Shown piece by piece: positions 47,387 to 55,776 of a DNA stretch of 64,000 nucleotides; the first letter of the stretch is position 1; each line of letters begins with the position of its first letter. Under the pieces are notes generated by a model. The model was not told where the DNA came from, made no database searches, and saw only the letters and a list, made by a program, of their open reading frames with translations. Origin of the DNA: Klebsiella sp. BIGb0138 (GTDB taxonomy: Bacteria; Pseudomonadota; Gammaproteobacteria; Enterobacterales; Enterobacteriaceae); NCBI RefSeq assembly GCF_004342285.1, contig NZ_SMCV01000008.1, forward strand, positions 186,001-250,000. Direction: 5' to 3'. The position numbers were made by a program, and so were the translations under genes.

Positions 47387-48565
47387 TTATGCGCGTTCCA
47401 CCGCCAGCGCAACGCCCTGGCCGCCGCCGATGCACAGCGTGGCCAGCCCTTTACGGGCATCACGTTTAATCATCTCATGGACCAGCGAGACCAGAATACG
47501 GCAGCCGGAAGCGCCGATGGGGTGGCCCAGCGCAATCGCCCCGCCGTTGACATTGACCCGACGCTCATCCCATTCCAGTACTCTTCCCACTGAAATCGCC
47601 TGGGCGGCAAACGCCTCATTGGCTTCGATCAGGTCGACTTCATCCAGCCGCCATCCCGCCCTCTCCAGACAGCGACGCGTGGCGTGTACCGGCGCGATGC
47701 CCATCAGCGCCGGGTCGACGCCGACGCTGGCAAATGCGCGGATCCGCGCGAGGATCGGCAGACCGAGCTCCAGCGCTTTCGCTTCGCTCATCATCATCAC
47801 CGCCGCCGCGCCGTCATTGATGCTTGAAGCATTGCCGGCGGTCACCGAACCCAGCCGATCGAAGGCCGGTTGTAAACTGGCCAGCCCTTCAGCGCTGGCA
47901 TCCACCCGCGGCTGCTCATCGGTATCAATCGTTCGCGGCGCGCCGTTCAGCTCGGTCGTCACCGGGACAATTTCATCGCGAAAGCGCCCTGAATCAATCG
48001 CCCGCCGGGCTTTATGCTGCGAACTGAGCGCCCATGCATCCTGGAGTTCGCGGCTGATGCCATACTCCCGCGCCAGGTTTTCCGCCGTAACGCCCATATG
48101 GTAATCGTTGAAGGCATCCCACAGACCATCATGAACCAGGCTATCAATCAGCTGGCTGTTGCCCAGCCGGGCGCCGGTGCGGCTATCGGTAAGGACGTGC
48201 GGCGCGCGGCTCATATTTTCCTGTCCGCCGGCAATCACCACATCGGCTTCACCACACTGGATCGCCTGCGTCGCCAGATGCAGCGCCTTCAACCCGGAGC
48301 CGCACACATCGTTAATCGTTATCGCGGAAACGGTATTCGGCAGCCCGCCGCGAATCGCGGATTGACGCGCAGGGTTTTGCCCGGTGCCCGCGGTTAATAC
48401 CTGCCCGAGGATCACCTCATCCACGCTTTGCGGGTCAATACCGGCACGTTCCACTAACGCCTTGACCACCAGACTTCCCAACTCCACCGCCGAGTGCCGC
48501 GACAACGTTCCCTGAAAGCAGCCTATGGGGGTACGCAACGCGCCAACGATCACGACATCTTTCAT
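47387..48565 (-). CDS. yqeF: Acetyl-CoA C-acetyltransferase YqeF
   Basis: This thiolase of 392 residues condenses two acetyl-CoA or cleaves acetoacetyl-CoA. The nucleophilic Cys is in NDVCGSGLKALH (near residue 88). The His is in NGGAIALGHPIGASG and the second Cys in LCIGGGQGVAL. E. coli has yqeF next to kduI, so this gene marks the right flank where the backbone resumes. It stands alone, divergent from nothing, with a good terminator. Confidence 0.94.
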   Translation of the reverse strand: MKDVVIVGALRTPIGCFQGTLSRHSAVELGSLVVKALVERAGIDPQSVDEVILGQVLTAGTGQNPARQSAIRGGLPNTVSAITINDVCGSGLKALHLATQAIQCGEADVVIAGGQENMSRAPHVLTDSRTGARLGNSQLIDSLVHDGLWDAFNDYHMGVTAENLAREYGISRELQDAWALSSQHKARRAIDSGRFRDEIVPVTTELNGAPRTIDTDEQPRVDASAEGLASLQPAFDRLGSVTAGNASSINDGAAAVMMMSEAKALELGLPILARIRAFASVGVDPALMGIAPVHATRRCLERAGWRLDEVDLIEANEAFAAQAISVGRVLEWDERRVNVNGGAIALGHPIGASGCRILVSLVHEMIKRDARKGLATLCIGGGQGVALAVERA

Positions 48566-48682
48566 CCTCTACCTCTGCCCTGCCTCTGCGCAAAGAAACA
48601 GCAACATAGTAGAGAATTGTTATCAAAAAATTTCGCAATTGTTTAAAAAAAGTGAGGCAAATCACAAAGATTTGCGCCGCGC

Positions 48683-49552
48683 TCAGGGCTGATGGCGCTG
48701 CAAATGCTGGCGTAGCCAGCTCCCGGCTTTTCCCGGCGGCGCCTTCTTATTCCACAATAAATCGACAGAGATCGCCCGGGGCCAGCCGGGAATATTCAGC
48801 GCGACCAGCGCGCCGGAGCCGGCGAACTCGTCGACCAGCGCGCTCGGCAAAATGCACCACCCCAGCCCTTGCACCGCCATGCTGAGCAGCAGTAGGTAGT
48901 TGGGCGCCGACCAGACCTGCCCTGTGGCGGGTTCTGACGCGCTGGCGAGAAAGGTGCTCAGGCGTAATTCGCGCCAGCTGTGCAACTCATCCCAGGCCAC
49001 CCGGCCCTGCGCCGCCAGCGGGTGCGCAGGCGCCACGTAGATAGCCATCGCGGTTTGCAGCGGCAGGCGCGTGCTGCCAATCTCCGTCGGATAGCTCTCT
49101 CTGGCCTCAATCAGCCCCACCTGCGCGCGTTCCTTTTGTAGCAGATCGATAACATCTTCATCTTCACCGATCAGACACTCGAACTCCGTATGGGGAAAAT
49201 GACGATCGAACTGCTGGAGAAGATCCTCCAGCACATCCGGATGCAGGGTATCGGACAGCACAAAGGTCAGGCGCGCCTCCGTGGCGTCGGAGAGCGAAAC
49301 AGCCAGTTCATCCAGCCTGTCGCTGGCCGCCAGGATCGCTTTGACATAGCTCAGCACCTGCTCTCCCTGCGGCGTGAGGGTGGGATGGCGGGTGGCGCGA
49401 TCGAACAGCGCGACGCCGAGATCCGCTTCAAGATTGGCGATGGCGGTACTGATGGTGGACTGGCTTTTGCGCAGCCGACGGGCGGCGGCAGAAAACGAAC
49501 CGCAGGCAACGGCTTCAACAAACGCGGTCAGGGCTTCGGGAGAATAGCGCAT
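48683..49552 (-). CDS. LysR-family regulator divergent from PACE efflux gene
   Basis: This 289-residue LysR-type protein has the N-terminal wHTH VEAVACGSFSAAARRLRKSQ followed by STISTAIANLEADLG. An effector-binding domain follows. It is divergent from the PACE-type gene at 49690 across 137 bp, the same arrangement as aceR-aceI in Acinetobacter, which suggests it controls that gene. The inducer is unknown. Confidence 0.85.
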   Translation of the reverse strand: MRYSPEALTAFVEAVACGSFSAAARRLRKSQSTISTAIANLEADLGVALFDRATRHPTLTPQGEQVLSYVKAILAASDRLDELAVSLSDATEARLTFVLSDTLHPDVLEDLLQQFDRHFPHTEFECLIGEDEDVIDLLQKERAQVGLIEARESYPTEIGSTRLPLQTAMAIYVAPAHPLAAQGRVAWDELHSWRELRLSTFLASASEPATGQVWSAPNYLLLLSMAVQGLGWCILPSALVDEFAGSGALVALNIPGWPRAISVDLLWNKKAPPGKAGSWLRQHLQRHQP

Positions 49553-49689
49553 AAACTATCTACTTTATCGATGGAATCCATCTTTTGTTTATCACATTTA
49601 TCCATAAAATGCGGAGTAATTTCCTGTAATCGCTTCCCCCGTGGCGCTCTGGCCGCGGGCAGAACACGGCTTTTCGGAGGTAGTAAGCC

Positions 49690-50151
49690 ATGCAACAGAA
49701 CGCTTTACAGCGTAAAACGCTGACAGAACGTGTCATCCATGCGGTCAGTTTCGAAGGACTCGCCACCTTGATTCTCGCGCCAGCCGCCGCCTGGTTAATG
49801 CAGCGCTCGGTGGTGGAAATGGGTGGGTTGAGCATCCTGCTCGCCACCCTGGCGATGGTGTGGAACCTGATTTATAACGCGATTTTTGACCGCCTCTGGC
49901 CGGTATCGCGGGTGGTGCGTACTCTGAAAGTCCGCGCCCTGCACGCCATCGGATTTGAATCCGGATTTATCATTATCGGGGTCACCGCCGTGGCATTGAT
50001 CCTCGGAGTCTCGCTGATGCAGGCGTTTATGCTGGAAATCGGCTTCATGCTGTTTTTCCTGCCCTATACCATGCTGTTCAACTGGGTATGGGATACGCTG
50101 CGCGTGCGGGTACTGAAGTATCGTCAGCGGCGGATCCTCGCCCGCAGCTGA
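49690..50151 (+). CDS. PACE-family multidrug efflux protein
   Basis: This 153-residue, four-helix protein is made of two bacterial transmembrane pair (BTP) domains. The first is RVIHAVSFEGLATLILAPAA...WNLIYNAIFDRL and the second is RALHAIGFESGFIIIGVTAV...FNWVWDTLRVRV, each given here in pieces. This tandem pattern, with an acidic residue in helix 1 (FEG/FES), defines the proteobacterial antimicrobial compound efflux family, which exports cationic biocides such as chlorhexidine and polyamines. GGAGG precedes the ATG. A GCGCCGGG hairpin follows at 50163-50184. Confidence 0.9.
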   Translation: MQQNALQRKTLTERVIHAVSFEGLATLILAPAAAWLMQRSVVEMGGLSILLATLAMVWNLIYNAIFDRLWPVSRVVRTLKVRALHAIGFESGFIIIGVTAVALILGVSLMQAFMLEIGFMLFFLPYTMLFNWVWDTLRVRVLKYRQRRILARS

Positions 50152-50162
50152 CGGATTGCGCG

Positions 50163-50184
50163 GCGCCGGGACAACGCCCGGCGC
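50163..50184 (+). other. Hairpin after the PACE gene
   Basis: GCGCCGGG pairs with CCCGGCGC over a six-base loop 12 bp after the stop codon. It has no T-run, so it may stabilise the 3' end rather than terminate. Confidence 0.45.
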
Positions 50185-50287
50185 TCTCCCGTCGGATTTG
50201 TCAGCCTAAAGTATCGCAACGGCTCATTGATTGTTGTGGTAAATTACACTCCTTTTTTTTTGGTTTTACGGTTGATAAATTCACACA

Positions 50288-51517
50288 ATGTCTAAAATTT
50301 GGTCTAAAGAAGAAACTCTTTGGAGTTTTGCCTTATATGGCACTGCCGTAGGCGCTGGCACCCTATTTTTACCGATCCAGCTGGGATCCGCCGGCGCCAT
50401 TGTCCTGTTCATCACCGCCCTGGTCGCCTGGCCGTTAACCTACTGGCCGCATAAAGCGCTGAGTCAGTTTATCCTCTCGGCTAAAGCCGCTGCCGGTACG
50501 GGGATCACCGGCGCAGTCAACCACTACTACGGCAAGAAAGTCGGCAACCTGATCACCACGCTCTATTTCCTCGCCTTCCTGGTGGTGGTGCTGATTTACG
50601 CCGTGGCGATCACCAACTCGCTGGCCGAACAGCTGGCCCGGCATATGCCGATTACGCCAACCGCTCGCGCGCTGCTCAGCCTGGGCGTTGTGCTGGTACT
50701 GAATCTGATCTTTTTGATGGGTCGCCGTATCACGATTAAAGTGATGGGTTTTCTGGTGTTCCCGCTGATTGCCTGTTTCCTGTTCCTGTCGATCTATTTG
50801 ATTGGCGCCTGGCAACCGGAGCATCTCACCAGCCAGATGCAGCTGAACCCGTATACGTTCCACCAAATCTGGATCTCGATTCCCGTGATGGTTTTCGCTT
50901 TTAGCCATACGCCGATCATTTCAACTTTTGCTATCGATCAGCAGGAGAAATACGGTGAGCAGGCCATGGGTAAATGCAAAAAAATCATGAAGGTGGCTTA
51001 CACCATTATCTGCGCCAGCGTACTGTTTTTTGTCTTCAGCTGCCTGCTGGCGATTCCGGTTTCTTATATTGAAAACGCGCGTAATGAAGGGGTGACGATT
51101 CTCTCCGCGCTCTCAATGATGCCTGGCTCCCCGGCATGGCTGGCGGTGACCGGGATCGTGGTGGCGGTCGTGGCGATGTCGAAGTCGTTTCTCGGCACCT
51201 ATTTCGGGGTGATAGAGGGAGCCAGCGAGATCGTGAAAACCTCTCTGGGTCAGATCGGCATACGTAAAAGCCGCGCCTTTAATCGCGCGATGTCGATTCT
51301 GCTGGTTTCGACGCTGACCTTCGTGGTCTGCTTCGTTAACCCTAACGCCATCTCAATGATCTACGCCATCAGCGGTCCGCTGATCGCCATGATTTTGTTC
51401 ATCATGCCAACGCTGTCGACGTACACCATTCCCACGCTGAAGCCATACCGCTCCGTGGGGAATTTCATCACTCTGGTCGTCGGTTTACTCTGCGTTTCGG
51501 TGATGTTCTTTAGCTAG
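50288..51517 (+). CDS. yqeG: YqeG, HAAAP/STP-family amino-acid permease
   Basis: This is an inner-membrane transporter of the SdaC/TdcC serine-threonine permease family, with 409 residues and about 11 helices. It starts MSKIWSKEETLWSFALYGTA and contains FGVIEGASEIVKTSLGQIG, matching E. coli YqeG along its full length. The substrate is probably an amino acid, threonine in some reports. It belongs to the conserved yqeF-yqeG segment. In E. coli the two are adjacent; here the LysR-PACE pair lies between them. Confidence 0.92.
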   Translation: MSKIWSKEETLWSFALYGTAVGAGTLFLPIQLGSAGAIVLFITALVAWPLTYWPHKALSQFILSAKAAAGTGITGAVNHYYGKKVGNLITTLYFLAFLVVVLIYAVAITNSLAEQLARHMPITPTARALLSLGVVLVLNLIFLMGRRITIKVMGFLVFPLIACFLFLSIYLIGAWQPEHLTSQMQLNPYTFHQIWISIPVMVFAFSHTPIISTFAIDQQEKYGEQAMGKCKKIMKVAYTIICASVLFFVFSCLLAIPVSYIENARNEGVTILSALSMMPGSPAWLAVTGIVVAVVAMSKSFLGTYFGVIEGASEIVKTSLGQIGIRKSRAFNRAMSILLVSTLTFVVCFVNPNAISMIYAISGPLIAMILFIMPTLSTYTIPTLKPYRSVGNFITLVVGLLCVSVMFFS

Positions 51518-51633
51518 CCCCGCCCCTGCGGCGGCGGTTACCACCGTCGCCGCACGTTCTGCCAATATTCCCGCCACTCGAAACGCGCTGACCGGTTTAC
51601 ACTTATGGTTTGCCCATGAGTCGCGGAGAGTCT

Positions 51634-52500
51634 ATGTCCAACGTACCATTATCCGGAAGCGCAACATTAGGCCATCGCCAGGTTTTTCGCCTGGGGTATG
51701 GAGCAATGCAGTTGGCAGGTCCAGGCGTATTCGGCCCGCCGGCCGATCCGGATAACGCCATTCGGGTACTGCAGGCGGCGGTGGAGGCGGGGGTCAACCA
51801 TATTGATACCTCCGATTTTTACGGTCCGCATATTACCAACCAGCTGATTCGAAAAGCGCTGCATCCCTATGCAGACGATCTGTGCATCGTGACGAAAGTC
51901 AGCGCCCGCCGCGATGAAAAAGGCAACTGGCTGCCGGCGATGTCGCCCGAAGAGCTGACTCAGGCGGTGGAAGATAACCTGCGCAACCTGGGTCTTGATG
52001 TCCTGGAGGTGGTCAATCTGCGCAGCATGCTCGGCACCCATGGGCCGGTAGAGGGGTCGCTGGAAGCCCCGCTGACGACGCTGCTGGAGCTCAAGGAGCG
52101 CGGCCTGATCCGCCATATTGGCCTCAGTAATGTCACCGCCAGACAGGTTGCGGATGCGCAAAAACTAACGCCCATTGTCTGCGTACAGAATCAATATAAC
52201 GTCGCCAACCGCGAGGACGATCGGCTGATCGACCAACTGGCGGCGCAGAATATCGCCTATGTCCCTTTCTTCCCGCTGGGGGGATTTACCCCGCTGCAGG
52301 CGCAGGAGCTTAACGATATTGCCGCCGCGCTGGAGGCCACGCCGATGCAGATCGCGCTGGCCTGGCTGCTACAACGCTCGCCTAATATTCTGCTGATCCC
52401 CGGAACCTCCTCGCTCCAGCATCTGCAGGAAAACCTCGCCGCGGGCGCATTAACGCTCTCTCCCGAGGCCATTGCTACCCTGGATAAATTAACCGTCTGA
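51634..52500 (+). CDS. YdbC-like aldo/keto reductase
   Basis: This 288-residue protein closely resembles E. coli YdbC, a reductase reported to act on pyridoxal. The TIM-barrel motifs are RLGYGAMQLAGPGVFGPP, HIDTSDFYGPH (Asp and Tyr) and IVTKVSAR (Lys). The usual catalytic His is replaced: LDVLEVVNLRS has Asn where other AKRs have His, as I also recall for YdbC. The ATG at 51634 with GGAGAG is preferred to ATG 51616 or TTG 51610. It is unlinked to pyridoxal genes here. Confidence 0.88.
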   Translation: MSNVPLSGSATLGHRQVFRLGYGAMQLAGPGVFGPPADPDNAIRVLQAAVEAGVNHIDTSDFYGPHITNQLIRKALHPYADDLCIVTKVSARRDEKGNWLPAMSPEELTQAVEDNLRNLGLDVLEVVNLRSMLGTHGPVEGSLEAPLTTLLELKERGLIRHIGLSNVTARQVADAQKLTPIVCVQNQYNVANREDDRLIDQLAAQNIAYVPFFPLGGFTPLQAQELNDIAAALEATPMQIALAWLLQRSPNILLIPGTSSLQHLQENLAAGALTLSPEAIATLDKLTV

Positions 52501-52910
52501 TACCCTCCCCCGGCGCCTGTGCAGATTTCGGCTACACGGGCGCCCAGCCCTTCGCCCTCCTATTATTTGGCTGGAATTAACCCAATACTGCTGGCACTAT
52601 ATATCCTACAAATGGGTGTTGATCTGCGCTATTCTGCTGCGAATAACCCTATATACAGCATTGAGTTATACTATTTTGACAGGTCTCCTTATTGGAGACC
52701 TCTGTCGTTTTTGCCCTTCCCAAAATTTTTCGCACTCTTGATTACAGGAAAAACAATATCTGATTCGACGTTTATACAAATCAATTTAGCGACAAAGATA
52801 GCTAATAACATCAAATGCTCATAAAAACATCTGGTTAATGCAATCAGAATGTTGTCATTGCTATAAGAAAAATTAACTACACACAATAAATAGATCAACA
52901 AGGAATTTAC
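52501..52910. other. Gene-free region upstream of mrkH
   Basis: These 410 bp drop sharply in GC content compared with the genes to the left. One 101-codon frame has no ribosome site and no recognisable feature. The region contains a terminator hairpin and, to its right, the mrkHI promoter (TATAAG at 52862 as a possible -10 element). Confidence 0.6.
52678..52712 (+). terminator. Rho-independent terminator, 180 bp after the reductase gene
   Basis: GACAGGTCTCC pairs with GGAGACCTCTGTC (two-base bulge) over a TTATT loop, followed by GTTTTT. It is far from the reductase stop, so it may end a long 3' UTR or a separate small transcript. Confidence 0.75.
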
Positions 52911-53615
52911 ATGACAGAGGGAACAATAAAGACCAGTAAGTATGAGATCATTGCTATTTTCAGAGAGGAACTCAGGAAACAGTCAGAGATAGAAATTTTC
53001 TTTAATAACAAAAACATCATTACTCAACTCACCAGGGTAGATTTTGCTGAGTTCCATCTCGTCACCCACAGCAAAATCCCTCCCGGGCATAAATTGAAAT
53101 TCATTCTGCATAGTGACTCAGGAAAGATAGAGTTCTGCTCATCCCTGAAGAAGAATTACGGAACCGACCCGCACCAGGGTAATAAAGTCTCATTTGCGTT
53201 ACCTGAATGTATCCAGGTGGTTCAACGACGTCGCGATCCCCGGTTTCGCTTACACCAGCGCGATGACTTTTTTTGTCACGGCCGGCATAAGAACGGTGAA
53301 AACTATGTTTTCGATATTAAAGACATTTCAGATGGCGGCTGCGCGCTGATAGCCAAAAATCCCAACCTGAAGTTTCTCACCCATAATGCGATTCTCAAAA
53401 ACTCAATTCTTTCGCTGGCCGAGTATGGTGAAATCACCATCGACCTGGCGGTTAAGAATGTGGTCGAGATGACATTCGACGAAGACAGTGAAAACAGAGA
53501 AAGCTATCACCAGGTTTCCTGTCAGTTTAAATTTCGCCATCATGAAGATAAGACCAGAATAGAAAAAATGGTGCTCGATCTGATTCTGGAAGCGAAGCGG
53601 AAAAAGAGAGTCTGA
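52911..53615 (+). CDS. mrkH: MrkH, c-di-GMP-dependent activator of type 3 fimbriae
   Basis: MrkH binds c-di-GMP and activates mrkABCDF transcription. It is 234 residues long, as in K. pneumoniae. The N-terminal half is a YcgR-N-like domain. The C-terminal PilZ domain has the c-di-GMP motifs RRRDPR (residues 106-111) and DISDGG (138-143). AT-rich composition sets it apart from the backbone. It forms a pair with mrkI 5 bp downstream and faces the fimbrial operon it controls. Confidence 0.95.
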   Translation: MTEGTIKTSKYEIIAIFREELRKQSEIEIFFNNKNIITQLTRVDFAEFHLVTHSKIPPGHKLKFILHSDSGKIEFCSSLKKNYGTDPHQGNKVSFALPECIQVVQRRRDPRFRLHQRDDFFCHGRHKNGENYVFDIKDISDGGCALIAKNPNLKFLTHNAILKNSILSLAEYGEITIDLAVKNVVEMTFDEDSENRESYHQVSCQFKFRHHEDKTRIEKMVLDLILEAKRKKRV

Positions 53616-53620
53616 TCCCT

Positions 53621-54196
53621 TTGGACAGTATATTGCTGTATACCGATGACAATATCATCGGCCAATCAATACATCGCTACATGATTGATAACAATAAAAG
53701 TATTACCACTTTTCGTTATCAGGATATCACCCAGGGGGCACTCGCCCCCCTGCTCGGGATCGTTATTTTTAATGTCATTCATCAGGAGATGACGGCTGCT
53801 GAAACGCTGTCGTTACTCAACAAAATGCGCAGCTGTCTGCTGCGCTGTACCCGGCTGGTTCTGATGGTCAAAAGCGACATCGCCAGCCTGTGCCAGGAGC
53901 TGATTGATATAGACAATATATTGATTTTGACAGAAAAATCATCACTTAGTGATTTTTATCGCGTCGCCAGCACACCGGCCGACGAGCGCGGTTTGGCGGT
54001 ACAGAAAAAACTCTCCGCCCGGGAACGCCAGGTTCTGCAACTGACGGTGGCTGGCCATAACAACAAAAGAATCGCCGCGCTGCTGGACATTGATCATAAA
54101 ACGGTTCATAGCCATCGAATCCATATCATGAAAAAGCTCGGTATCGACAATTCGAGGGCCATGCATAACAGCATCGTCAACCTCTATCAATGCTAA
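53621..54196 (+). CDS. mrkI: MrkI, LuxR-type regulator of type 3 fimbriae
   Basis: MrkI is a 191-residue LuxR-family DNA-binding protein that acts with MrkH. The C-terminal helix-turn-helix is LSARERQVLQLTVAGHNNKR then IAALLDIDHKTVHSHRIHIM (about residues 128-168). The frame opens with a TTG (53621) that gives the family length; the next in-frame ATG is about 20 codons later and would truncate the receiver-like N-terminus. It is cotranscribed with mrkH. Confidence 0.9.
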   Translation: MDSILLYTDDNIIGQSIHRYMIDNNKSITTFRYQDITQGALAPLLGIVIFNVIHQEMTAAETLSLLNKMRSCLLRCTRLVLMVKSDIASLCQELIDIDNILILTEKSSLSDFYRVASTPADERGLAVQKKLSARERQVLQLTVAGHNNKRIAALLDIDHKTVHSHRIHIMKKLGIDNSRAMHNSIVNLYQC

Positions 54197-54348
54197 AACG
54201 TCGTGAGTATAAAAACGCAACAGACCGCCAATCAAAATCGGGGAATTAATTGAAAACTTACTTTTAATAAACATTCCCAACTGCAGAAAGGTCACTTATA
54301 ATCATTTTACCCTGCATCGATAGTACGTAAAACTCCTGACACGAGAAA

Positions 54349-55065
54349 ATGGACGCTAATATATTTTCCGACTATAAGTTATCCCGTAGCGATATCTCTG
54401 TGCGTTACGTTTTCCAAAAAATGTTTTCGCCGCAAGGCACGCTGGTCGCCGTGGAGTGTTTGAGTCGCTTCGACTGTATTCCCGTGGCCCCGGAATTTTT
54501 CTTTCGCCATGCCAGTGCAGCACTACGTGAAAGTATATTCATGGAACAACTGGCGTTGATTGAAAAGCATAAAACGTGGTTTATTAATAACGGTATCTCT
54601 GCCACCATTAACGTTGATGACCATATTCTCAGCATTCTACATCAGCCTCAAATAGAAAAGTACATTGCGCGTCTTGGCTGTGTGCATTTTGAGGTCACGG
54701 AAAATGCCAACAACCTGCTCAATAATGCACTCGCCAACTGGCATAACCCGCAAACCTCAACGTTATGGCTCGATGACTTCGGTTCAGGCTATGCCGGAAT
54801 CAATGCTATCCGCGGATATCATTTTGACTATGTTAAAATTGATAAAGATTTTTTCTGGCATTTAATGCAGAAAGAATCGGGGCGTCCATTAATGGATGCG
54901 CTGGTAACCTTCCTCGCTCGTAATAATCATCATGTCATTATTGAAGGCGTAGAAAGTGAAGCGCATAAAAACTGGCTGCAGGGAATGGAGTGGTTTGCCG
55001 TTCAGGGTCACTACTGGAAAGAGGTCAGCATTGAACAGCTGGTCCAGGAAAATATCACCGCATAA
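54349..55065 (+). CDS. mrkJ: MrkJ, EAL-type c-di-GMP phosphodiesterase
   Basis: MrkJ hydrolyses c-di-GMP and so lowers type 3 fimbriae expression. It is 238 residues, a stand-alone EAL domain. The signature reads ECLSR (residues 36-40) instead of EALLR, with the catalytic Glu kept. NVDDHILS, HFEVTEN, LDDFGSGYAG, KIDKDFF and IEGVESE supply the metal and base residues. A 152-bp gap separates it from mrkI, so it may have its own promoter. It converges on mrkF. Confidence 0.95.
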   Translation: MDANIFSDYKLSRSDISVRYVFQKMFSPQGTLVAVECLSRFDCIPVAPEFFFRHASAALRESIFMEQLALIEKHKTWFINNGISATINVDDHILSILHQPQIEKYIARLGCVHFEVTENANNLLNNALANWHNPQTSTLWLDDFGSGYAGINAIRGYHFDYVKIDKDFFWHLMQKESGRPLMDALVTFLARNNHHVIIEGVESEAHKNWLQGMEWFAVQGHYWKEVSIEQLVQENITA

Positions 55066-55092
55066 AAATGCCGGAGCAATCCGGTATTTTTA
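55064..55092. terminator. Bidirectional terminator between mrkJ and mrkF
   Basis: AAAAATGCCGGA pairs with TCCGGTATTTTT (one mismatch) over a GCAA tetraloop. T-runs occur in both directions. It overlaps the last two bases of mrkJ and lies 20 bp from the mrkF stop. Confidence 0.85.
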
Positions 55093-55111
55093 TGCTCTAC
55101 AATACCGTCCG

Positions 55112-55762
55112 TTAGTTATAGACTAATTCCCAGGTTGCCCAGCTGGTCAGCGGCCCGCTTGTCGCTTTTTCCGGCGTCGGGGTGACGTAACCGATATAAT
55201 AGGTAAATACGCCGCCATTGACCGCATTTTCCATAATCGACACCTGGTTTTGCTCCGGGTCGGCGGGGACAATTTTATTACGCTTATCCAACGTATTATT
55301 ATCATTCGTCGACAATGCCAGGTAGATATTGCGCGCGCCGTCCGGCAGGGTGTTCGCCAGATAGCCCGCGTCTTCGTTGCCGACGTCATTGCGCGTAAAT
55401 CCAGCAACCCAACGCACATTTACCGAGCGAATGGCATTTTTATCCGCCGCGCCGCCATCATGACGTAACTGGCAATTCGATAACTCCAGCGTAAAAGGCT
55501 GCGGCTTCATAAAGGCGCCGGCCCCGCGATCGTGAACCTCAGCCAGACTCACAGGCGCCAGCCAGACATTGCCGCTCCCGGCATTATTGCCGCCGTTAAG
55601 CGCTACGCTACAGGAGATATCCGTCACCTTGCCAACAAACTCGACCCGCCCGTGTTCATCGTTGGTCATAAAACCATACGCCGATGAGGCGGCAAGCATC
55701 CCGCTTGCCACGGCCAGCGTGATGATCCGTTTGCCGTTGGTGCCACGTCCATATTCCTTCAT
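55112..55762 (-). CDS. mrkF: MrkF, type 3 fimbrial minor subunit
   Basis: MrkF is a minor pilin of the chaperone-usher type that affects surface stability of the fimbria. It is 216 residues from the ATG at 55762 with GGGAGG 7 nt upstream. A signal peptide lies near residues 8-31 (GKRIITLAVASGMLAASSAYG). The pilin pattern VEFVGKVTDISCSVAL...LSNCQL and the C-terminal TWELVYN beta-strand resemble MrkA. It is the last gene of mrkABCDF. Confidence 0.92.
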   Translation of the reverse strand: MKEYGRGTNGKRIITLAVASGMLAASSAYGFMTNDEHGRVEFVGKVTDISCSVALNGGNNAGSGNVWLAPVSLAEVHDRGAGAFMKPQPFTLELSNCQLRHDGGAADKNAIRSVNVRWVAGFTRNDVGNEDAGYLANTLPDGARNIYLALSTNDNNTLDKRNKIVPADPEQNQVSIMENAVNGGVFTYYIGYVTPTPEKATSGPLTSWATWELVYN

Positions 55763-55776
55763 GCCCGCCTCCCGCA

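Noticed and set aside
47159-47593. 144-codon plus-strand frame starting in the kdgM promoter
   Set aside because: It runs through a KdgR-like box and the yqeF terminator and then antisense to yqeF.
52519-52824. 101-codon frame upstream of mrkH
   Set aside because: It crosses a rho-independent terminator, has no ribosome site and is hydrophobic without a recognisable pattern.
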